From Phoronis ovalis (taxonomy: Eukaryota > Phoronida > Phoronidae), in the NCBI GenBank assembly GCA_028565635.1, contig JAOXYB010050436.1, positions 1 to 11,771 of the forward strand: DNA of 11,771 nucleotides. The letters are read 5' to 3'. Position numbers and translations under genes: made by a program. Below the pieces are notes generated by a model that saw only the letters and a list, made by a program, of their open reading frames with translations, did not search any database and was not told the origin of the DNA. Below, in pieces: positions 9,401 to 11,771 of the stretch (position 1 is the stretch's first letter; every line of letters starts with the position of its first letter).

Positions 9401-10070
9401 AGAGAAAACAACAGAAGATCAGGTAGGAGTAAATTGCATAAAGAGTGCACTGAGACATAAGGACAAAAAGAAAGGTGTAAAGTTTGAATCTGGTTCTGAT
9501 TCTGATTCAGAAGGTTCTACAAGTATATCCGACTCTCAGCCTTTACTACATCATCAAGGGCAACATAAAAGAAGGTCACTGACTAGCAGTGTTGAGAAAT
9601 TACATGAGCATGTTGATAAAATTACACATGCAATTGTGCATTTTCACCATTCCACCAATAGTCTGTCTGATGATATAACATTGATGACTGATAATGATAG
9701 AAGGCAGCGCCTTCATGAAGAACTTGATTCGCCAAGCAGAAGTGGAATAGAATCATTGAGAACCAGATTAAATAGGGATCTTCATTCTCCTGAAGGGAGT
9801 GAAAAGAAATCTTTAAGAATTGCACTGGAGAATGGTGAATTGTCATCTTCGCGACAAAGTTCTGTTGACGAAAAGCATGTTAACACAGATGCTCTTAAAA
9901 AATCTCGCACATCACGTTTCAAAGTTACTGTTAGAGAAGACAGCATAAGTGGTCATAGTTCATCAACATCACGAGACAGTTCACTAACAAGAAGTCCAAG
10001 AGATGTGCTATCTATTGCTAAAAGTGATGAATTTAAAATTGATATGGATAAAGTATTAAATAATGATTAG
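392..10070 (+). CDS. KIDINS220: KIDINS220/ARMS orthologue, 16 exons, 5'-partial (gene-level entry)
   Basis: This is a membrane scaffold protein. In vertebrates it is a protein kinase D substrate and a partner of Trk and p75 neurotrophin receptors. Joining the 16 exons at GT/AG sites gives an uninterrupted frame of about 1565 residues plus a stop. The domain order is: six ankyrin repeats plus a C-terminal capping segment (residues 1-258), Walker A (298-305), two membrane segments (about 328-380), two more (about 488-541), Walker B (600-609), the KAP C-terminal part, a Pro/Met-rich linker (about 907-1028), a SAM-like domain (1036-1106), and a disordered tail. From memory, the human protein has 1771 residues and about 170 lie before the first visible exon, so the full gene would be of normal length. 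No frameshift or stop is seen. The gene identity is near certain; individual splice sites are inferred from sequence and homology, without transcripts. Confidence 0.97.
491..804 (+). other. KIDINS220 intron, 314 bases
   Basis: This is AT-rich sequence between two phase-0 ankyrin exons. It has donor GTCAGT at 491 and a T-rich acceptor tract ending in TTTTAG at 804. No repeat, RNA gene or extra ankyrin exon is visible. Confidence 0.85.
805..903 (+). CDS. KIDINS220: KIDINS220 exon: ankyrin repeat (equivalent to human repeat 7)
   Basis: This exon has 33 codons in phase 0, from [14 protein letters not shown] to [10 protein letters not shown]. The acceptor is TTTTAG before 805 and the donor GTTAGT is at 904. 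The repeat keeps the TALLMA and NVNAVDK hallmarks, although the first helix is less typical than in its neighbours, as it also is in the human repeat. Confidence 0.95.
1105..1130. repeat. Imperfect (CATA)n microsatellite in an intron
   Basis: A short run of CATACATACATGCATACACATACACA sits in the intron between the second and third visible exons. It is an interrupted tetranucleotide repeat of about six units. No functional role is evident, but length polymorphism is likely. Confidence 0.6.
1177..1275 (+). CDS. KIDINS220: KIDINS220 exon: ankyrin repeat (equivalent to human repeat 8)
   Basis: This exon has 33 codons in phase 0, from [14 protein letters not shown] to GAYVNLTDR. The central EIVQDLL helix is identical to the human repeat. 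The acceptor is TTGTAG and the donor GTAGGA is at 1276. Glycine replaces the usual Ala/Pro after the threonine, a mild deviation from the ankyrin consensus. Confidence 0.95.
1276..1772 (+). other. KIDINS220 intron, 497 bases
   Basis: This is AT-rich spacer with no coding signal, ending in a strong acceptor (seven T residues, then AG at 1771-1772). I see no mobile element ends, RNA gene or cryptic ankyrin repeat. Confidence 0.85.
1773..1871 (+). CDS. KIDINS220: KIDINS220 exon: ankyrin repeat (equivalent to human repeat 9)
   Basis: This exon has 33 codons in phase 0, from [14 protein letters not shown] to [18 protein letters not shown] is identical to the human repeat, making it one of the best conserved stretches of the array. 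The donor GTAAGT at 1872 matches the consensus. Confidence 0.96.
2119..2316 (+). CDS. KIDINS220: KIDINS220 exon: two ankyrin repeats (equivalent to human repeats 10 and 11)
   Basis: This 198-base phase-0 exon encodes 66 residues, exactly two repeats: [14 protein letters not shown] to DTEIQAK, then [14 protein letters not shown] to [15 protein letters not shown] and NPDTEI match the human protein. It is twice the length of the four preceding one-repeat exons, so an intron between the two repeats was lost here or never existed. The donor GTAAAA is at 2317. Confidence 0.96.
2529..2706 (+). CDS. KIDINS220: KIDINS220 exon: last ankyrin repeat and array cap
   Basis: This exon encodes [14 protein letters not shown], then [25 protein letters not shown] and [29 protein letters not shown] and [13 protein letters not shown] are nearly identical to the human segment that closes the ankyrin array and leads into the KAP domain. 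It starts in phase 0 and ends in phase 1 (one base of a split Arg codon). The donor GTAAAT is at 2707. Confidence 0.96.
2707..3009 (+). other. KIDINS220 intron, 303 bases
   Basis: This is AT-rich, phase-1 intron sequence ending TTTTCTAG at 3009. It contains no open frame or repeat of note. Confidence 0.85.
3010..3174 (+). CDS. KIDINS220: KIDINS220 exon: start of KAP NTPase domain with Walker A
   Basis: This exon encodes the entry to the KAP P-loop NTPase domain: [20 protein letters not shown], then [18 protein letters not shown]. The Walker A motif AKWGSGKS (nucleotide-phosphate binding) lies at 3129-3152 and its lysine and serine are intact. The segment is almost identical to the human one ([29 protein letters not shown]). 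Start and end are phase 1, with donor GTAAAT at 3175. Confidence 0.97.
3332..3511 (+). CDS. KIDINS220: KIDINS220 exon: first pair of KAP membrane segments
   Basis: The exon starts [10 protein letters not shown], the continuation of the Walker A helix. It then encodes hydrophobic segment 1 ([20 protein letters not shown], about residues 328-350), a short loop with SWRWE, and most of segment 2 ([17 protein letters not shown], about 357-380). In this family membrane segments are inserted between Walker A and Walker B, so the ankyrin and tail regions both face the cytosol. Phase 1 at both ends, with consensus donor GTAAGT at 3512. Confidence 0.95.
3512..4053 (+). other. KIDINS220 intron, 542 bases, with an unexplained open frame
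   Basis: This is an AT-rich intron joining the two halves of membrane segment 2. It contains one unusually coding-like open frame (about 3688-3910) with an AG before it and GTAAAT after it. Homology to the human protein needs no exon here, so the default call is intron. The open frame is discussed in the findings. Confidence 0.75.
4054..4213 (+). CDS. KIDINS220: KIDINS220 exon: loop after membrane segment 2
   Basis: This exon encodes [19 protein letters not shown] and a helical stretch [11 protein letters not shown], ending APGIK. It aligns with the human RREGESWNWAWVLS and LLLKLMFVNPP region. The aromatic W-x-W cluster after the membrane segment is shared. The middle ([11 protein letters not shown]) is the variable loop. 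It starts phase 1 and ends phase 2, with donor GTGAGT at 4214. Confidence 0.93.
4214..4593 (+). other. KIDINS220 intron, 380 bases
   Basis: This is a phase-2 intron. An open stretch at 4267-4488 lies inside it but has no family match, and homology runs directly from the preceding to the following exon. The acceptor CTTTTATTTTCAG at 4593 is strong. Confidence 0.85.
4594..4739 (+). CDS. KIDINS220: KIDINS220 exon: central KAP segment
   Basis: This exon encodes [20 protein letters not shown], then [23 protein letters not shown]. It aligns with human RFLFTDYNRLSSVGGETSLA and the following FLATRLFR. The SVGGE and ATRLFR blocks are conserved family landmarks. It starts in phase 2 and ends in phase 1, with consensus donor GTAAGT at 4740, before the smallest intron of the gene (88 bases). 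Confidence 0.95.
4828..5522 (+). CDS. KIDINS220: KIDINS220 exon: second membrane pair and Walker B
   Basis: This is the 695-base core exon of the KAP domain. It encodes membrane segment 3 ([20 protein letters not shown], about residues 488-511), segment 4 ([20 protein letters not shown], about 522-541), a basic/helical stretch ([20 protein letters not shown]), and Walker [17 protein letters not shown] (5202-5249), with the acidic LDGLD core intact. It continues to [29 protein letters not shown] and a variable Pro/Ser stretch ending PGPK. DPHIIIK and INGHDYxRNIVHLP are near-identical to human. The exon joins upstream in phase 1, ends in phase 0 and has donor GTAGGT at 5523. The frame is also open 103 bases upstream into the intron, but homology and the TTTCAG acceptor fix the start. 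Confidence 0.97.
5732..5984 (+). CDS. KIDINS220: KIDINS220 exon: Ser/Thr-rich insert and KAP C-terminal helix
   Basis: The first two thirds are a low-conservation Ser/Thr-rich segment ([11 protein letters not shown] to TVSRPPSV). The last third is conserved: [20 protein letters not shown] and VAITG, against human [22 protein letters not shown]. The insert therefore looks like a flexible, probably regulated loop in the NTPase domain. It starts in phase 0, ends in phase 1, and has donor GTACTG at 5985. Confidence 0.93.
6256..6421 (+). CDS. KIDINS220: KIDINS220 exon: conserved KAP C-terminal block
   Basis: This exon encodes [40 protein letters not shown] and a short acidic end [10 protein letters not shown]. 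The block [11 protein letters not shown] is among the most conserved in the family (human [11 protein letters not shown]). It starts in phase 1 and ends in phase 2, with donor GTAAGG at 6422. Confidence 0.96.
6718..6896 (+). CDS. KIDINS220: KIDINS220 exon: end of KAP domain
   Basis: This exon encodes [40 protein letters not shown] and [17 protein letters not shown]. It aligns with human [32 protein letters not shown] and FLPCTVNLDPKLREII. This closes the KAP domain. It starts in phase 2 and ends in phase 1, with donor GTACAC at 6897. Confidence 0.95.
6897..7754 (+). other. KIDINS220 intron, 858 bases (longest here)
   Basis: This is AT-rich spacer between the KAP domain and the linker exon. 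Open stretches near 7134-7394 and 7426-7611 translate to low-complexity hydrophobic peptides rich in Phe, Leu, Tyr and Cys, which is what T-rich intron sequence gives by chance. No exon, transposon or RNA gene is recognised. Confidence 0.8.
7755..8122 (+). CDS. KIDINS220: KIDINS220 exon: Pro/Met/Gln/Tyr-rich linker
   Basis: This exon encodes about 123 residues of probably disordered linker, [20 protein letters not shown] to NATVNFQ. It has the stretch [20 protein letters not shown] and the motif MPPYYPPMN. Vertebrate KIDINS220 has a Pro-rich linker at the same place, but similarity is compositional rather than residue by residue. A PPYY (PPxY-type) motif lies at 8045-8056. It starts in phase 1 and ends in phase 0, with donor GTTACT at 8123. 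Confidence 0.9.
8123..8456 (+). other. KIDINS220 intron, 334 bases
   Basis: This AT-rich phase-0 intron ends in a good polypyrimidine tract and TTTTTCAG at 8456. A second AG four bases on (8459-8460) would shift the frame and is not used. Nothing else is seen. Confidence 0.85.
8457..10070 (+). CDS. KIDINS220: KIDINS220 terminal exon: SAM-like domain and disordered signalling tail
   Basis: This single 1614-base exon encodes the last 537 residues and the stop. Residues 1036-1106 (8478-8690) form a SAM-like helical domain ([13 protein letters not shown], then [19 protein letters not shown] and [18 protein letters not shown]), as in vertebrate KIDINS220. The rest is Ser/Asp/Glu/Lys-rich and probably disordered. 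It holds a PKD-type site LERQES (8760-8777), three RSRxxS sites (8853, 8898, 8952), two DSG motifs, two RVxF-like motifs (9330, 9471) and an acidic dileucine DSQPLL (9531-9548). The protein ends in LNND, so the vertebrate-type C-terminal PDZ ligand is missing. The start follows the only in-frame AG after the pyrimidine tract. Confidence 0.95.
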   Translation, partial: SEKRLGQMTVEDICNTLLKLQGLDSSRIAEYQKSLKKHNISGQVLNNCDVDELKQVMLMSFGDWQLFRDLVLSLRDQELTKLENDENEDSLAMQDSADVKVLERQESIIDASHLQGALCNLGQQFDLTDSGPRSRTNSFGQQDIIIPRSRTNSSANKNTPRFFVSRSRQGSITPAEERKSSEKSRMTRKDSMVTQIMMENMLLKDAMNDFTDGQAAIKDAEEELAAAVRDEQTVEFQLHNEDLDTSDSGVFKSDSSTIIVNEHHTHGTEISPRENYKEDTEETESDNADVQKQVTFSKSTDDMDSKYKASTSMSKEKTTEDQVGVNCIKSALRHKDKKKGVKFESGSDSDSEGSTSISDSQPLLHHQGQHKRRSLTSSVEKLHEHVDKITHAIVHFHHSTNSLSDDITLMTDNDRRQRLHEELDSPSRSGIESLRTRLNRDLHSPEGSEKKSLRIALENGELSSSRQSSVDEKHVNTDALKKSRTSRFKVTVREDSISGHSSSTSRDSSLTRSPRDVLSIAKSDEFKIDMDKVLNND

Positions 10071-11030
10071 TGTGATTGGTTTTGTTGTAATGTGTACTCG
10101 AATATTTAGTTGGTACAGTGGACAGGAGGGTTTTGTTCAAAGGTTCGACATTATCTACTTTGTAAGTTGATTTGCGAGTTTTTGATGAAGTTGTGCCATA
10201 ATAACACTTTGTACAACCAAGCAGCCAAAATTATCTCCATGTCATGCATAAATGTACCCCATGGGTTATTGTTTAGTAGACTTAATTGTGGTTTTGTAGC
10301 TCAACTTCTCATTTTGTATTTGAGCTTTATTTTCATTTTTGAATTTGGTCTTGAAACTTTGTTACAATTTTTTCTGATTTTGTGATGCATGTTAGTTTGT
10401 GTGTTTAGTACTATGTAATGATTTCTTTTGTTTTACTTGAAGATATTAATTTTTCAGTTTACATGCATAGTGTAATGTAGAGTAACTAATGTTGTTTATG
10501 TGTCTGTTTAAATTAATTTACTCTGTTTCACAAGATAAATTTGTGACAAATTTGTTTTTGCCAAAAGTTTATGACCAAATCCATCTAACTATTCCACGAT
10601 AATAATGGTCTATTTCTAACATAGAAGTCAGTATTTCCTATTGAAAGCTTAATGTAATTCACTTAAAGGTATGACTTTAAGCACAACTATTTTCCAGGAA
10701 TATGGTGCTGTATAATAGCTCTGTTTATTTAAAGTTATTGGTTTTAACAAAATATCCCAGTTGCATGTATTTATGTCTAAACTTTGTATGTTATCAGTCT
10801 TGGAGCGCACAACATTCAATTAGTAGTATTTGAAGGAGGGCTTGGATCTTTTTAAAACACAAGGTGGATTTTGCATTTCTGAATTCTGAACAAAATATGC
10901 AAGTTTCAGTGCATATGGTTTATAACAAGGTTAATTTACTAATATTCCAGTTACAGATGTATATTTTAAGAATTTTACATGTAATTATGCAGAATAAATA
11001 ATGAAATAAAAACATGATTTCAAAAGTGAT
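10071..11030 (+). other. KIDINS220: KIDINS220 3' untranslated region
   Basis: This is AT- and T-rich sequence from the stop codon to the poly(A) signals near 11000, about 0.9 to 1 kb long. It has stops in all frames. An open stretch at 10110-10385 gives a hydrophobic peptide without family resemblance. A 17-base near-perfect palindrome lies at 10537-10553. The end point is an estimate, 15-30 bases past the second AATAAA. Confidence 0.75.
10993..11010 (+). terminator. Two AATAAA poly(A) signals for KIDINS220
   Basis: Canonical AATAAA hexamers lie at 10993-10998 and 11005-11010, about 0.92 kb after the stop codon. GT-containing sequence follows within 30 bases (GTGATATCACATAGTGAC). They are the best candidates for the 3' end of the transcript. 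Confidence 0.65.
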
Positions 11031-11217
11031 ATCACATAGTGACTTTCCCTTAAGCAGCTGAGAAATATGGTACTTCAATCCAGTACATGCAGTCGAGTAC
11101 ATTTCTGGAACTGAATGTCATTTAACTATGAAGTTCATGCCTGATTGCAATACCACAGCAAGGCACCAGACATCACCTTGCAATAATATATGCTTGCTGT
11201 GAGATTGTCCATATTCA

Positions 11218-11223
11218 TTTAAT
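11218..11223 (-). terminator. Candidate ATTAAA poly(A) signal for LIAS
   Basis: Read on the minus strand, ATTAAA occurs 57 bases after the LIAS stop codon. It would give a very short 3'UTR. A canonical AATAAA on this strand is not found until 10724-10729, inside the KIDINS220 3'UTR, so either a variant signal or an overlapping transcript end is implied. Confidence 0.45.
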
Positions 11224-11280
11224 TTGTGCAATGCATAAATAGTATATGTAGCAGCTTGAAGTTAGTATAGATGAGTCAAG

Positions 11281-11442
11281 TTATTGTCCTGCTTTTCTCT
11301 CGTCCAGTAAATTTTTAAGAAAAAATTCTCCAGCCTTGTATGAAGATCGCACAAGAGGACCACTAGCAGTGTATGCAAATCCCATCTTATTTCCTGTTTC
11401 TTCCCAGTGCTTGAATTTCTCTGGGGTAACGTACTCTTTCAC
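11281..11442 (-). CDS. LIAS: Lipoyl synthase, mitochondrial: last exon
   Basis: This is the C-terminal exon of lipoyl synthase, a radical SAM enzyme of mitochondria. It inserts sulfur at C6 and C8 of protein-bound octanoyl groups to make the lipoyl cofactor. The exon has 53 codons plus TAA, read on the minus strand from 11442: [74 protein letters not shown] is virtually identical to human LIAS. The RSSY motif (11338-11349) holds the serine that in this family ligates the auxiliary iron-sulfur cluster. The acceptor, CAG on the minus strand, lies just before (11443-11445), and the exon is in phase 0. All upstream exons, with the CxxxCxxC radical SAM motif, lie beyond the window. Confidence 0.96.
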   Translation of the reverse strand: MKEYVTPEKFKHWEETGNKMGFAYTASGPLVRSSYKAGEFFLKNLLDERKAGQ

Positions 11443-11771
11443 CTGCAAAAACAAGTGTTGATAAAGTAATATAATGGGCCATTTCTACATATAACTTGGC
11501 TTGTTATTCTTTATGGTTCAAGCCAATCCACTTGGCGCATCGATTTGACATGCATTAGCGTGTCTTAAAACGGATCTTATTACTGAAAAAAGTGGGACTG
11601 TTTTAATAAGATTTTGTGAAATACAAATGTAGAGCAAGGAAATTGAACGGGAAAAAAATAAAAATATGCAGAAAGATTAAAAAAGTATTCTACCTTAGGG
11701 AAAATCTCAAAAGTTCGCAAACCGATTCTATACGTTCATTGTTCGTTTAGTGGGTGGGTGGTTCAAGGCCC
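11443..11771 (-). other. LIAS intron, incomplete at the window edge
   Basis: This is sequence upstream of the last LIAS exon, read on the minus strand. It is AT-rich with no further LIAS peptide in any frame. On this strand it ends at the exon with TTTTTGCAG. The extreme right end turns GC-rich (GTGGGTGGGTGGTTCAAGGC), which may be the edge of a repeat; too little is visible to say. Confidence 0.75.

Noticed and set aside
10110-10385. Open frame of about 90 codons after the KIDINS220 stop
   Set aside because: It lies in the 3'UTR, has hydrophobic random-like composition and no recognised domain; it is not supported as a gene.
11740-11771. GGTTCAAGGCC near the right edge, like a tRNA B box or SINE promoter
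   Set aside because: No A box or cloverleaf can be formed from the visible sequence, and the window ends there. A single 11-base resemblance is not enough.
1-11771. Search for CRISPR arrays, prokaryotic operons, insertion sequences, viral genes, rRNA or tRNA genes
   Set aside because: None seen. The layout is two ordinary intron-containing animal genes, and direct reading shows no repeat-spacer pattern, transposase or viral protein.

Overview
The window is a stretch of animal (metazoan) nuclear genome. Short coding blocks are separated by AT-rich spacers, and every block is bounded by GT/AG splice sites with matching reading-frame phase. No bacterial gene layout is seen. Introns are short (88 to 858 bases) and the encoded proteins are clearly homologous to, but well diverged from, the vertebrate ones. 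This suggests an invertebrate, probably an arthropod, but the species cannot be settled from the sequence alone.

Bases 392 to 10070 on the + strand hold 16 exons of one gene, the orthologue of KIDINS220/ARMS (kinase D-interacting substrate of 220 kDa, or ankyrin repeat-rich membrane spanning protein). The 5' end lies upstream of the window. The visible part codes for about 1565 residues, in this order: the second half of the ankyrin repeat array (392-2706), the KAP-family P-loop NTPase domain with Walker A, four membrane segments and Walker B (3010-6896), a Met/Pro/Gln/Tyr-rich linker (7755-8122), and one 1.6-kb terminal exon (8457-10070). That last exon carries a SAM-like domain and a long, disordered, Ser-rich tail dense in candidate phosphorylation and short linear motifs. 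A 3'UTR of about 0.9 to 1 kb follows, with two AATAAA signals near 11000.

Bases 11281 to 11442 on the minus strand hold the last exon of LIAS, the mitochondrial lipoyl synthase, including its RSSY signature. The two genes are convergent (tail to tail), with stop codons about 1.2 kb apart. They work in unrelated processes, neurotrophin/membrane scaffold signalling and lipoic acid synthesis, so the link is positional only.

I found no clearly new system. The points most worth a second look are a possible in-frame exitron in the last exon, paired RSRTNS phosphorylation-type motifs, two PP1-docking-like motifs, a conserved acidic dileucine, the absence of the C-terminal PDZ ligand seen in vertebrates, and a coding-like open frame inside one intron that could act as a poison exon.
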